This document shows, piece after piece, positions 22,352-34,440 of a stretch of 64,000 nt of DNA. The notes under the pieces are model-generated. The model searched no databases. It was not told the origin of the DNA and saw only the letters and a list, made by a program, of their open reading frames with translations. The DNA is taken from the NCBI RefSeq assembly GCF_021155765.1, contig NC_060118.1, positions 6,324,001-6,388,000 of the forward strand, written 5' to 3'. The position numbers and the translations under genes were made by a program. Position 1 is the stretch's first letter; each line of letters starts with the position of its first letter. The DNA is from Diprion similis (lineage: Eukaryota > Arthropoda > Insecta > Hymenoptera > Diprionidae).

Positions 22352-22645
22352 ATGGCCAAATTAGAATATTCGGGAAAGATAATTGTAATTTCTGGAGTCT
22401 TCCTTCTAGTAATTACAGTCCAACTGACCGAACTGCATGAAGTAATTTTCGTGCTGGATTGTTTGAACAATGGTCACAAATTAGTCGACGGCCGAACTGA
22501 CTGTGGAGCTGGAATAAGTATCGCACCAACCTTGTTCGACTGTAGCTTTCGTACGAACACTGGGTTTGCACTGATCTCCTACCAAGCAGAAATTACGCAG
22601 CAGGTTATAGTTGCGAAGAAAGATGATTTCACGGGATTCCCATGA
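22352..22645 (+). CDS. Possible small secreted protein, unrecognised and perhaps broken
   Basis: From the ATG at 22352 the frame gives 97 residues. After a short charged N terminus it has a strong hydrophobic stretch (IIVISGVFLLVITVQL) that would serve as a signal peptide or anchor. The rest contains three cysteines and reads like a secreted domain (LDCLNNGHKLVDGRTDCGAG). Just after the stop, frame +1 continues in similar style (MNRNGRLLNGH, stop, then ETRQQLSCSVDDKFPNCTVI at 22687-22880). This suggests a frameshifted pseudogene or a missed short intron. I do not recognise the family. Confidence 0.3.
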   Translation: MAKLEYSGKIIVISGVFLLVITVQLTELHEVIFVLDCLNNGHKLVDGRTDCGAGISIAPTLFDCSFRTNTGFALISYQAEITQQVIVAKKDDFTGFP

Positions 22646-22880
22646 ATAGGAACGGCAGATTGTTAAACGGCCACTGAAACGACGGAATGGAAACGCGTCA
22701 GCAATTGTCGTGTTCAGTTGATGATAAATTTCCCAACTGCACTGTAATAATGACTGTAACCAAGGGCGGCAGTCGGTTATATTATCAACTGACTACATTT
22801 CAGTCGGTAACATATCGGCCTAGAAGTGTCGGTAAGACGAAACATGAGCGTAACTACCATGATACCCAGTCTGCAATGTG

Positions 22881-23585
22881 AAACCTTCAAGCTAGTTCGA
22901 GAAGACGGAAAAGTATGATCTTTATTTGGGTATTTCATGAAATCCGAACACCCTGTGAGATACTTAGGTAAGTTTTGGATGATTTCAACATGGTTCCACG
23001 AGAATGTAAAAAAAAGATTCCGTACTTTCGTGAGTATGTAAAAGAAAACTTTATTCTCCCTCCATTTTGTTCTTGTTTGAAAAACGCTGTAAATTTTGAA
23101 ATATGAGTATTTCAAAACAATAGAAAACCACTGCTGAGACATTGTTTATGCCAAATATATCTAGCACCCAGACTTTTGTGTCAACGAATTAGTTTTCGGG
23201 ATTTTTAGATGGTTCAGATTACTGGACAGTATGCTTTATAGTCGGGACGTGTTATAGCTTCAGTGAGTAAAGAGAATCTGATGTAATACCCACAGCCTCA
23301 GAATTCCGAAGGATAAAATTTTGCGAAGCTCAACTCTGGCAGTAGATCTGCATCTGGCGATGTTACAAGCGTAATATAAAACCGAGTTTATCCTCCTGGG
23401 AAGCAAACTGGATCGTTTTATGCGTCTCTACATCGACCGATCTAAACCATTTCGATGACACTTTTTTTTGGCGAAAATTTATTTCTCTCACAAGACGCGA
23501 TGTGGTTTATAGCAAGTTTAGGATGACGGAGCTGCAAGCTGGGTAGGCTAAACGAGTCTAGCTGCATAAGATAGTCAAATCGGCC
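22881..23585. other. Intergenic
   Basis: No gene supported. The minus-strand 121-residue frame at 22777-23142 has no family likeness and overlaps the previous frame. Confidence 0.4.
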
Positions 23586-24045
23586 TATAAGTCACCTAGA
23601 AAAGTTATCATACTATTATGTTCAGCATAAAAAAAACAGCGATCCTAGGGTTTCAAATGCCTAAACCCTTATGGGGCCTTATGAGGCTTTAATTTCGTGA
23701 TTTTGAGTTTTTTGACGATATCTCCGTCAATTTTCATGTTATAAATTTTTTTTTTTCAAATTCTGGGATTTTTTGAGCCCCACAAATTGGTTTCATTGAA
23801 AACAGTTTTGGCGCTGAATTAAAATTTGCATAGCGTTTTGAAAATTTGAAAATTCGATATTTTAAAAACAAGAACTTACTCATCGTCATGAAAAAAATAT
23901 CCTATACATTTCTACCCTAAAAATATGTAAGAAGTATTTCAGATCCTCATGAGGCCCCATGTGGGTTTAGGGTTCTGAAACCCAAGAAATTGCTGTTTTT
24001 TCATGCCAAACATAATGGTATAATCACTTTTCCAGGTGACTTATA
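23586..24045. mobile_element. 460-bp MITE with about 105-bp terminal inverted repeats and TA duplications
   Basis: The left arm (from TAAGTCACCTAGAAAAGTTA) and the inverted right arm (TAAGTCACCTGGAAAAGTGA) agree over about 105 bp, including CTAAACCC and ATGGGGCC words. Both ends are flanked by TA, the Tc1/mariner target. The interior encodes nothing. Confidence 0.8.
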
Positions 24046-24281
24046 AAAGTACTATGGATAAAGTAAAATCTGTTTAGTGGGGCTCGATTGACAGCGTTAT
24101 AATAAAAAAACATGGGCCTGCAAAATCGAGATGAGGTAAACAGCTGAGAATTTAATTGCTCCAAAGTTGATTATAACTGTAGTATAGGCGAGCTGGTACG
24201 ACAAGCACTTAAAACAAGATGAAACTATTTAGTATGCGGAGCATGTAGTGAGCAGATAATACTTGGGGTTTCCTTCCGGCA

Positions 24282-24332
24282 AAGAGAGAGAGAGAGAGAC
24301 ATAGACCGATAGATAGATCTATAGAGAGGGTA

Positions 24333-24363
<31 letters not shown>

Positions 24364-24364
24364 T
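24282..24364. repeat. (AG)n / (GATA)n microsatellite
   Basis: Imperfect AG dinucleotide run with a short GATA interruption. The minus-strand frame over it (rich in SLSL) is a repeat artefact. Confidence 0.9.
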
Positions 24365-25360
24365 GGAGCGACGGAAATTGTGTGAAGGAAACGGGGGGAT
24401 GAGAGAAGCGTGCGCTTATTATTGGAATCTTATTTTTTTCCGCTTGAAATTTCATCTTAGCTTTTTGTCTTCCGGAATACTGCAGTCAATTTCGCGAAGA
24501 ACTTTATCAATCACATGGCATCACGCTGCATCCCGTAGACTAGAGGGTAGCTGATTGAAATTCTGATGCAGAATTGATTGAATTCTGGATTACTTATCCG
24601 AATTTGATATTGTGCCGCTGACTATGTTTAAGAAAGCAATTGCATTTCGAAATTGTATATAAAGTGCGATGGATTGAACCTGTTGATCCTGTTGTACGTA
24701 CAATGAACAGTCACTGCATGGTTTTATCCCAGGGCTGAAATTGCAAATATTCTGTAACCTGTTTTGTGCGCGGAGGGCGTCACAGGGTGGATAATACTGA
24801 GAATCCCAAACCGTCTAGACGGGCTCGTCGTGTCTGGCCTGAATCGCCTGCGAGGAACTCTTGTGCGTATAATTTGACGAACGTATATCTCAAGTATATG
24901 ATATAAGTAGGCACCAGACGCAGGAGCAAGACAAAAGTCTATTGCATTGAAAGAAATTTCATTTTGTCCGGTTTGTTGAATAAAACCCTAACATCACTCA
25001 ATTTGTCGCAACGATATCAAATTATCGCAACAGTTGCAAGAAAGTAAAGTAGGTTTTGATTTTATCTGTAGAGGATAGTGCAGTCTAAAATTGTCGGTTC
25101 AAAAATTACTGTCCAACTTCGCTGAGAAGAAATGGCTGCAACATGACGGAATAAGAAGAAGTATCAATTAAAATATTCATATTATTATATGATGTATGTA
25201 CACGTTATAAACTATCCAAGAGAGTTGACGAAATCGATCGAGTTTAGTGTACGTGAATTTTTTCTTCCTTTGTGCGATTGGCGGAAATGATTGAAAATTC
25301 ATGAACGTCAAATTTTTGATAGAAAACAATGTTGCTCAAAGATCGTTTTATTTAAACTGT
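24365..25360. other. Intergenic
   Basis: No gene or strong repeat recognised. Confidence 0.4.
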
Positions 25361-25778
25361 AGACTCCCAGAATTTGATGAGCTTTAATCCCCTTAGAAAG
25401 TCCCCAAATAATGTGCTAATATCTTAAATATAACTTATACAAGGTTCCGGTCACACGTAGAGCCTATATTTAGGCTTTACAACGGTTAACGGTCGGGAAA
25501 AATTCAAGGATTGTAGGGTTTCTGGGGTAGCTGATTACGAATCTGATAAGCTAATGGCGAATCCGATATGGTGGACAAAAATTCAAAAAGTCACTATGCA
25601 ACCATATTGGATCCGCCATGATGAATTTTGAAATTTCGACTTCAGATTCGTGATCAGTGACCTCGAAAAACGTCGAATACCAAGTTTCATTCAAATCGAG
25701 TGAATTTACGGATTTTGGTCCGCCATATTGAATTTCGAAATTTTTAGTTCAGATTCGTCATCAGCAATCTTAAAAACC
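25361..25778 (+). repeat. Dispersed repeat family 3, copy A
   Basis: Matches the reverse complement of about 36955-37475 over its length. Common words include ttccggtcacacgtagagcc, attcgtgatcagtgacctcg and ttggatccgccat. Its outer parts are themselves inverted copies (CTGATTACGAATCTG against CAGATTCGTCATCAG). It shares the GGCGGATCCAATATGG word with the 122-bp tandem repeat at 53141. Confidence 0.8.
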
Positions 25779-26535
25779 TCTGAGGACAGAGTTTTGATAC
25801 AAACATTCGATGTAATAATAAACCTTTCAAACTCATCTTGTACTAAGTTTATAGATAATTCCAGTGAACTGAAATTTTTAGATAGTATTTTTGATTCATT
25901 TTGGTTTAATTTTTATTATACATTTAGGCCACTTGCGGTGGATGTAGAGGATATTTTACGACTTGTTAGAAATGGAAATAAAAACTTTCAAAATGGGCGC
26001 GAGGATACTTTAAAGCGAGAATACAACTTTTACAGTGTTCTTAATACTACACATTACTTATACCTCCACTGGGTATCCAATTGAATCGCGCAGTGGCTTC
26101 TTGTTTCCCTCAGAGATACTCATTAGTACAAAATAGCTTAGGCAATAAAGAACCTGCAAGTAATTGTTTTATTTCATGCGACAATAGCGCCAGAATATTT
26201 ACTCCTGCAAGAACTGCTTATTCAATTACGGAAATACATTTCTTGGCATTACGGTTGAATGAAACATAACTTTTTTTTTATTTTTGTAATCGGCATTGTG
26301 TTTAGAATGGCGCGACCTGCAGTTTTTCAGCGTTAGTTATGCGTAAGCGTTGGTAAAAATGTTAATCAGTGGAATTTAATCGATCGGTACGGACTGACTA
26401 TAGCATCCTCTTAACGGGCTGCAGTATCTTTCAGTTACTTTTTCCTATTACATTCCATCATTCCGCTATTCGCGGACCTGTCGTAACACGGGACTACACC
26501 AAGGGGTTAATCACTCATGGATGTAATGTTCACCA
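25779..26535. other. Intergenic
   Basis: The 118-residue frame at 25728-26084 starts inside the repeat and has no family likeness, so I do not call it a gene. Nothing else was seen. Confidence 0.4.
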
Positions 26536-26660
26536 GGTTTCAAGATTACAAAGATTTCAAAAGATTCCAGATATTTCAAGAGATTTCAAAAGATTTCGCA
26601 AGATTACAAAAAATTTCAGAAGGTTTCAAAGATTTGAAGAGACTTCACAAAATTTACGGA
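26536..26660 (+). repeat. 10-bp minisatellite (AGATTTCAAA-like)
   Basis: About 11-12 degenerate tandem copies of a unit near AGATTTCAAA. The translated RF(Q/K) repeats in the overlapping frame simply reflect it. Confidence 0.75.
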
Positions 26661-26813
26661 AAGGTGTAGATACGCCAAATTTCAGGAGTGCATAACGCCT
26701 AGGACTATACCCTCAGTTTTTTGCCTTTGATCCACAGTTCATACTTCAGATCGTGGTGTGACTATACATTGTGTGCCTAGAACTCCTACGACATGCCCAT
26801 TTTTTCGAGGCCA

Positions 26814-27042
26814 AAGCCTTTAAGTGAGATGTGTACCAACTGTCTAAAGAAATCCCTATATTGTTAGGGAATTATTTTTCTGGCGAACGCTACCCTGCTC
26901 GGTAATGCCATCGTGTATAGTTATGGTGTGAGTTACTTAAAGTCCCGCTCAATTTTTCCCCGCGCAGATTCAACGTCATCACAATTAATCACCACCGATC
27001 TAGGGTATTTTGGTGCCGCTGGTACACATTTTACTTAAGTCC
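26814..27042. mobile_element. MITE family 1, copy B (229 bp)
   Basis: Second copy of the element at 5450-5722, same orientation, with the same terminal inverted repeats (CTTTAAGTGAGATGTGTACC at the left). It lacks the 37-bp internal segment of copy A. Homology extends about 60 bp left of the inverted repeat (ctacgacaygcccmttt), so the true element may be longer than the repeat-bounded part. Confidence 0.75.
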
Positions 27043-27289
27043 AGTCCAGCGCGATAGAGAAATTTTTTTGGAGAAAGGAGCTGCAATCTTAGGCATACCA
27101 TGTATACTCGTTACTCACACCACGCTCAAAATCTTTGGTAGATCCGTCAGTCAAATGGAGATATATTCTCATTCTCAGATTCTAAATGTTGCTTTGGTTG
27201 TCTATTTGCCGGCGTTGAGGCGGCTGGATTCGCGGAATCCTTCCGGAAAGGTATAAGCTCTGGCTATAGAATCATAGCTAGGTATATAC

Positions 27290-27640
27290 AGTTCGTTCCT
27301 AGATAATTTATCCCTCGTCGCATAACTGGGTTACGCACTATCGCTTCTAAACATCATATCCGCCTAGTCATCAGAGCTCTGCGATCTACATCATTGTCGG
27401 CCTGCGTGCACGTAAGCCGTCTTCCGTAACATCCAGCTAGTGAGCTGGCCCTCCGTTCAATTACCGCAAGGAGCCGCAAATTTGCAGCTTTAGCCTCTCT
27501 CCCTTTCCCCGCGCCCTCGTTAAAGCCCGATAAGCGATTGTTGCAGCGAGACGTGGGAATATCTTGTAGACCGAAGAACGACGCAGAGATTAATCAAAGG
27601 TCTGTGCACCCGGCTTGCAATTAGGCAAGACAAACTTTTA
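27290..27640. other. GC-richer island, possible regulatory element
   Basis: About 350 bp of balanced base composition between AT-rich flanks, with no open frame. It includes ATTAATCAAAGG at 27591-27602, which contains a TCF-type site (ATCAAAGG). It could be an enhancer or an unrecognised exon. Confidence 0.3.
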
Positions 27641-29053
27641 CTTGAGCCCGCCTTAAGGGTTTGCACAGGCAGACTGCTCCAACTAATGAGATTAAACATT
27701 TTCTTCTTTTTTTTTTATTCCACTTATGCACGAGTATAACTGTATGCCTGCCTCTGCTTTTTTGTCTGTGACTATTATTCAAGCAGAATTTAAAAAAAAA
27801 AATTATTTTCGCTTGAATTACAGAAACGATTTTATAACGAAATGCGTTACACAAATGCTCGAGGGTGTCTGAAGGGGCTTCATCGGTTGGCCATTGCTGT
27901 TATAATGCATTTTCATTGGACGTAATTCTTAAGTAAAACACTCGAGCTCTTAGCTAACTAAAACGTTTATGAATTGGGCATTCATAAATGAAATTTTTGT
28001 CTTATGTATTGCCAGTTGTGTAACACACATTATAGCTGTTATAGACTGCTGCAGTCTCGTTTTAGAAGACACCTCATGCCCTTCTCGAACTAGGAACAAT
28101 TTGACGATTTTATCGTTGTAATTGCTGTTGTAATACGGTAACGAGCAAAAGCTCTGGGTGAAAAATGAAAGAAATAACAAAAATTGTTTATTATTGATCT
28201 CTGGTACGTCATCCGAAGCTTGAGTGTTATTTTGTGTTTGTTTTTTCCACGCAGAGGTTCATTATATGTTTTTTTTTCTTTTTTTTTTTTTTTGAGTTCT
28301 GAAAAAACACGTAATGTGTAAATCAACAAGTGCAGGAGTTCTGAAAAATTGTCCGTGAAATTCAACACGTACAATTGGTATTAAAACGGAGCAGCAAACT
28401 GCAGTGTGTACGTTTAGTAATTTGTTTTTTTTTAAATTCGAGTCGTCCTATATCGTCGCGTTTTTCAGGAGCGGAGTGTTTGAAAAACGGTGAAACGTAT
28501 TTACTTTCATTAGGCACCCTTTCGATATTGAAGATCGAATGTTCAATTTTTAAATTATACCTTTTATGGAGTCTCCGTCGTGAATTTAGCCTCCAGCCTT
28601 CTAAACGAATAAATGTATTCTAACTAGTGTTCGAAATTTTTTAAATTCCCTCGCAGTTTCAGATTTTCAGACTGTCTCGAAAAATGCAACCATCAACGAA
28701 TAAAAATTAGAAAAAGATGAGGTAAATTCTCATTTACCATCAAATTTATTGATAATTACGAATCCTGCGTTATTTTGATAACAGAGTTATATTGCCTTTG
28801 AAGTAAAAATATTATATTTTTAGTAATAGTAAGGAAGAAAATATACTCACACCGTTGACAAATTTAATCTTCCGTGACCTTTTCTCACGGTGATATTTAT
28901 ATCTATATAATGTGTACAGGTGAATAAGAGTTCCATGCGCTTATCAAAGTTGTCGTTCACATTCTTCAATCTTGAAATCTCTCTTCTGAAAATACTATTC
29001 TTATCGACTTCCGAACGAGAAAAGGTATAGTATATAGATAGGTACCTACTGGG

Positions 29054-29058
<5 letters not shown>
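27641..29058. other. Intergenic, AT-rich with homopolymer runs
   Basis: Poly-T/A runs near 27709, 27790 and 28270. Short frames only; no gene supported. Confidence 0.4.
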
Positions 29059-29085
<27 letters not shown>

Positions 29086-29244
29086 GTCTATATACTTATA
29101 TACCTATAGGCAGCATCTACAGAATTTCTTATTCGAGAAATAATTTTCCTCACGCCATTCGGCCAACTTTTCCGTGCCCTGGATGTACATAGCCACATAC
29201 GGTATAGGTACAAATGTATGTATACATACATACATACATACATA
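29059..29244. repeat. (TA)n and (CATA)n microsatellites
   Basis: A TA run at 29059-29084 and a CATA run at 29216-29244. The short frames over them are artefacts. Confidence 0.9.
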
Positions 29245-30890
29245 TTGCAGAGTTTCACTCGAGACCCACACCACAATGGCGACACTCGACGATTTTTATA
29301 CCATCAGCTACTTAGCTAGACCCCACAGCTTTCATCTATATTCCAAAAAGGAAGTAAAAATTGGAAAAGCAATTCTAAAAATGTTCCAATGTTGGCGTGA
29401 ACGAAAAAACGTGAATAAGGCAACAAAAACATGGTGAACGAATTCTAAAACTTTTGAAGAGAGGATTACATAGATTGTTTTAATCGAAAATACGTCGCAC
29501 CATTTCAATAAATAATACCACAGTATTTCAGGAAATTTAGTAGCTAACTTGATAATGTTTCAAAAAATCACTGGACGCTTTGAAAATGATAAGCTTGACA
29601 CCGGATTGCGAAATTGAGGAGTTGATACGTTCATTTGTTTGTTTGTTTTTCCGTTCTTTGAAATATGTTCATGGATTTGCTTGACTATTTACTAATTTGC
29701 TTGTAATTTTGAATTTGAAGGTTGATGAAGAAAATTTCATCGAAGAACATAAGCAACATTCTTTTCTGAAACTTGTAAAAATAATCGATCTTTCAGCTTC
29801 CAGACTAGAAATATTTCTGTGAATCTTGCTGATCGATTCTGCAACATTTTCAAAAACTTCTCACCTAAATTCTGCATAATTATCTAAATAATTGATTCTC
29901 TTCATGGACACTAAAAGAAAAAAAAAACTTCAAATGATATTTTCATATAATTGTTACAAATATCCAGATTTTCCTTCGCCGGAATTTAGTAACAATTTCT
30001 AAATCCAGGAATCCGTTTTTCCGATAACCGTTTTCTCGACAAATTGATTAATCGAAGACTAACGATTTCTCGATTAATTACATAACCTTAGGTAATAACT
30101 GTAGGTAGTTCCATATTCTATGGCTTATGTTAACGGAGTACGGTGTACGCGTACGTGTGTGCCTCGCACCTAACCTCGTATCACAGCTTTAAGAGCTTTG
30201 TAAATAGCTTTTACTGAATTATTCAAACTCGGTTTCTATGTGATCAAACGGAATTGTTGAGCTTTCTAGTTCATATGCCTTACACGTTATGTATGAAGTT
30301 TACTGACATGGGGAGAGGAAAAATGATTTAAACCATTCATTTGATGCATCTACAGTGAAACCTCGATTATACGTTCCGCACTTGTACGTTTCTCTGGTTC
30401 ATTTCACGTGTTTCAATTTTCTTGCCCTTGGCAATTTTCGCCCATAAACCATGTGAAAATATTTCACTTGTACATACATACGTGTTGAGTTCACACCTTT
30501 TTCGTACTTATACGCTACAAATTCCGTTCCCTAGTGCTGTTCTTTATGCAGTTATACGATATTACAGTTGATTTTTTGCTCGAATCCAAAGAGGAAGAGG
30601 TAAGGAGATGAAACTTAAGCCTGCCTACCTGTCAGCGTTACCAACCAATCAGACGTATATTTCTTTAAATGAAGCTAAACAAATGCTTCAGATTTTTTAT
30701 TTAGATGGCACCACAATAATTCTTCATATTTCTCATTTTCAAGAATGACGTTTGACGGTATTGAAACACAATAAGTACAAGAATATATAGCACGCTTCTT
30801 TTTTTTTTTTTTATTTATAACATAGATAATTTTCCTAGAACTATATACCGTGTGTCCATGAGGAAAGTGCGCACCTTATGCGCGTGCGTC
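29245..30890. other. Intergenic
   Basis: AT-rich; no gene or dispersed repeat recognised. Confidence 0.4.
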
Positions 30891-30945
30891 AAGTCGTTCG
30901 AATCTTATTGGCTGACCGTTACCGCCTGATTGAGCAGCCAATGCA
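30891..30945 (+). promoter_or_regulatory. Possible promoter with two opposed CCAAT boxes
   Basis: ATTGGCTG at 30907-30914 (inverted CCAAT) and CAGCCAAT at 30935-30942, in CpG-containing DNA. The two boxes form an imperfect inverted pair. A transcript could run rightwards: a 35-codon frame starts at ATG 31499, but I cannot prove a gene. Confidence 0.35.
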
Positions 30946-30959
30946 ATCCCAATCACGAT

Positions 30960-31021
30960 TGTCAGAAAATGTCCCTAGGAGCCCACCGTTAGCTGTGGGC
31001 TCCTAGGGACATTTTCTGACA
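30960..31021. repeat. 26-bp perfect hairpin
   Basis: Arms 30960-30985 and 30996-31021 are perfectly complementary, with a 10-nt loop (CCGTTAGCTG). A stem without a single mismatch in otherwise diverged DNA implies a recent event or selection. Confidence 0.9.
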
Positions 31022-31346
31022 GAGACCAAGTTTAGAGATTTCGCTATCAGTCTTCATCTTTCGTTAGAAATCTTGAGATTTTCTCCAGACTCTTGCCTAA
31101 ACGTCAATATTTCTTAACAACAAAACAACTTTTCTTTTCTCTATGAACGGACTCTAATTTCTTTAGATCTAAAGGCATTTCCTTAGGGTTGGCAAAACTG
31201 CTAACAGTAAGAAGTGGGCCAGAAATTGGCAGAGAATTTTTAGTACAAAATACTAAAGTTCAGTTTAGTTTAGTCCTCTAAAATATCTTTGTTATCGAGT
31301 TGAAATGAGTGACAGGTGATCGCTGGCAAAATGGCTGCCCTGAGTT

Positions 31347-31369
31347 GCTGTTGTTGTTGTTGTTGTTGT
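31347..31369 (+). repeat. (TTG)n microsatellite
   Basis: Seven copies of TTG in a row. Confidence 0.9.
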
Positions 31370-32599
31370 CATATCAGCACTCTGCCTCCCTGATCAGTAT
31401 TAAACACCACTTTCTCTCTCTACTAACAATCAGCTGTACTCTGTGCTTTATTTTTCAGCCACGTGCCTAGCCTAGTTTACAACCCGGTGTAAAACAAAAT
31501 GACTTTGAGAATCTTGAACACAATGAACTGTTACACGGCACAAAAACTTGATCGTATCCTACATTTCAATCATCCGTCAATCCGTGGCAGTGCCAGAAAA
31601 ACCTAGAAATCAACGGACTGAGGATGCCGGCACGTCGAGGTTAGTTTATTCACATTTTTACAACGCCATTTTGTGTAGAATGTTATCAAGACGTGGAAAA
31701 GTCACAACTTGGAAAGATCGAAGTGCACACAGAGAGACAATTACGGTAAAATTATCCTCAAAACTTTATTTCGGGTTAAGATAAGCCGTTAAAATGACAT
31801 CGTGACCATTAAAATGGTAAAGACTACCATGTTTTGCGTAAGTCTAACCTGTCAATCAAGGTTAAGGCTCGGCACAACCATGCATGCGCCATATTTTTTG
31901 AACGGTGGAAAACCAAATTATAGAATCGTCAGGACTCTGCTACAATCTTATATCATTCTGACGATTGCACATTTTATCTTTCTAAATTTGGCTTTGCCAC
32001 ATCATGACTTTTCATTACGTGTCTGTTCTATGTCTTGAAATTCCGTGCATTGCATATTTTACCGTTCTACTTCTCGGTCTCTTTCCATTAACCGTTTTTA
32101 CTTCCCGCTGCAATTTTCTTCTTTTTGAAGAAAAAGAAAAGTAACAAGAAAAGTTAGTATAATCACCCCAAAAATGGAAAGTTGACTTTTTAATAGATCT
32201 CGATCGTTCAAGGTCTAGAGAATCACCTCCGACGATTTTCGAATGCACTACTGGGTTTGGGTGATCATTTTTTGTCCGACGACATCTTAAGAATGAATAA
32301 ATGGATTTGGATGATGTTGGTCTCAATCTACGGGACTTTCCTCAACCTAGAACTGATTAGATTGGACACATAATCATTGCAGTAGTTGTTGAGTTATTCG
32401 ATGAAGAAAATACAAAATGGTGATAGAGACTAAAATTATCAACGTATCTTTTATTAGCTTGGATGTGACTGAATTTTGGATTTAATTAGGCAGGCAGAAT
32501 TTCTAGTTATTTGACTAAACGAAATAAAAAAACGAATTCTAAAAAATGTCATTCATGAGTGTTTCATCAGGTCGAAAATAGGAATGACTAAAAATAATT
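31370..32599. other. Unassigned; possible small exons
   Basis: ATG at 31499 opens 35 codons. A second open stretch at 31680-31745 (MLSRRGKVTTWKDRSAHRET) is preceded by TTTTGTGTAG and followed by GTAAAAT, so it could be an exon. Neither matches a family I know. Confidence 0.25.
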
Positions 32600-32930
32600 T
32601 ATTTGCGAATAAATCGATTATTTTTTCCCGGATTAATCGAGTATAATCGATTATTTTTCAAACTTGATTAATCAACCGACTTGATTATGTCTGTTCATAA
32701 TCGGTTTTTCTTTTTCACTCCCATGAACGACGCAATGCGATATCATTTTATGTGATTAAAGTATCAATCATTATCATTGTCTTACTTACTAAGTACCTAT
32801 TTGCTATGACAAGTGTAAGATAAATGAATGCTTTCACCCGAAATTGAAAAATATTTTGAATTAACCTACAAATCATCAAAAAACTTTTCAGTTATTAAGA
32901 TTTCAAATGTACCGTTTCAAAACAATACGA
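32600..32930 (-). repeat. Dispersed repeat family 2, copy B
   Basis: Inverted copy of 7515-7770, extended by further AATCGATTA-type words on its left side (32600-32690). These words recur at 32935-33000. Non-coding. Confidence 0.7.
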
Positions 32931-33417
32931 AATAATCGATTAATTTTAACCGATTCAATCGAGTCGTATTTGATTATTTTTCGCGCACGCGATTAATTGA
33001 AAAAAACATAGCACACAAGTCGAAATACAAAAAGACAAAATATATAGAGGTCAAAACATAGTACATAAAATCGTGCTCACACATGCACTCACACTTGCGT
33101 GCTATGTTTACCTGTCGTCTCTACCTCAAATCTCGCCGCTTGCCCCTGTAATTCCACGAAACAGATCAGCTTCGTATTTCGTGTATTGTTTACTGTCGCA
33201 AAATCATATCTGCGTATTATCTGTGTATTCCTCGCCTATGTAAACCTCAGTTGCCTAACCGTTCTCTCGCGATACGGACCGTATTGTGCATCTTTTCAAT
33301 AAAGTGTCTCGTTTATTGTTTAATCGACATCTTTTATCGATAATCATCGTCCCACTTCCGCACTATAATTACTTATCGCTAATTCGCGGATCCTTCCTCT
33401 ATGATCCAGCATGTTTA

Positions 33418-34051
33418 GTCCAGTCGAATGAGAATTTGACCCGGAAATAATTGTAAGTAGCGATTTTCCTTCGGAAATCGTTGGGCGGCAGGGGGGGGGG
33501 GGATGGATTCGTACCACATTGCTTCAGCCGCAATTTTGAATTTATTGAATGACTCGTTTATTTTCAATTTCATACGAAAGATGGTAATCACGAAAGTTGT
33601 TTGAAATTAAATGTTTTACAATTTTTTCCTAGGATCGATATTTTTCGATTAAAGCCCGACAAGAGGGGGGATGAAATTGTATTATTACGTTCATTTTCCA
33701 TCTTACATGAAAAATCGTCATAACCAAAGTGGTTTGGGAAAATAAAAAAAAAAAAAAAAAAAGCTTGAATCGAAAAATAACGATCCTATGGAAAAAATTG
33801 ATAAGAATCAAAATTGTAGAAAATTTAATTTCAAAAAACTTTAGGGATTCCCATTCTTCGTATGAAATTGAAAATAAACGAGTTATTCAGTAAATTCAAT
33901 ATGGCGGCTGAAGTAATCAGGTGCGTAACCTAAAAATCGAAATGTAGACTACCAGTGACCCCCCCTCCCCCCCAACGATTTCCGAAGGATAATCGCTACT
34001 TACAATTTTTACCGGGTCAGCCTTTTTTTTTAACTCTAATTCGACTGAGCT
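33418..34051. mobile_element. 634-bp foldback element with about 240-290-bp arms
   Basis: The left arm 33418-33657 and right arm 33762-34051 are inverted copies (AGTCCAGTCGAATGAGAATT at one end; AATTCGACTGAGCT at the other; inner ends TAGGATCGATATTTTTCGAT and its near inverse). A 104-bp spacer with a poly-A run lies between. No transposase. G- and C-runs (33489-33501 and 33961-33974) sit at mirrored places. Confidence 0.85.
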
Positions 34052-34129
34052 AGTTTTGCTATTTCTTTAAAAAACGGCCATCGCTAGTCACTTCTTAGCT
34101 TGGCTCTATCAAGGTCAGTCAAATTAACC

Positions 34130-34440
34130 ACTTGTTTCGCCCGCTATCCGTCGCAACAACGTCGACGAGTGGCGGTTCGACGTCCAGCGCGATACCGTCG
34201 TCGACGTCGCGTCGGATCGCGTCTGATCGGGCAGCGACGGCCGGCTGGCAGCGTTACGTCGTTCGGGACGTCGCGCGTCGCGGCGCTCGGCGCCTGCAGA
34301 GGCGCGCAGGCGTCTCTGGGATAAAACGCGATCCGCAGAATCATTTCGCGCCGCGCTGTCTCGGGCCGCTCCACGATGCGCCGATGTGTCCTTACACACG
34401 ACAATCAAGTGACCCGACGGTGTTATCACTCGCAATCTGA
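34130..34440 (+). promoter_or_regulatory. CpG-rich block, likely promoter / 5' exon region
   Basis: Very rich in CpG (cgtcgtcgacgtcgcgtcgg and similar) compared with the flanks. Frames are open on several strands at once, as expected from a lack of TA-containing stops rather than from coding. It lies 1.25 kb before the signal-peptide exon at 35691. I read it as the promoter or 5' UTR region of that gene. Confidence 0.45.

Noticed and set aside
24225-24455. Minus-strand frame rich in SLSL
   Set aside because: It translates the AG microsatellite.
26369-26695. 108-codon plus-strand frame
   Set aside because: Its second half is translation of a 10-bp minisatellite, and there is no family likeness.
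34100-34440. Overlapping long open frames on both strands in the CpG-rich block
   Set aside because: Frames are open on several strands because stop codons are rare in GC-rich DNA. No domain is seen.
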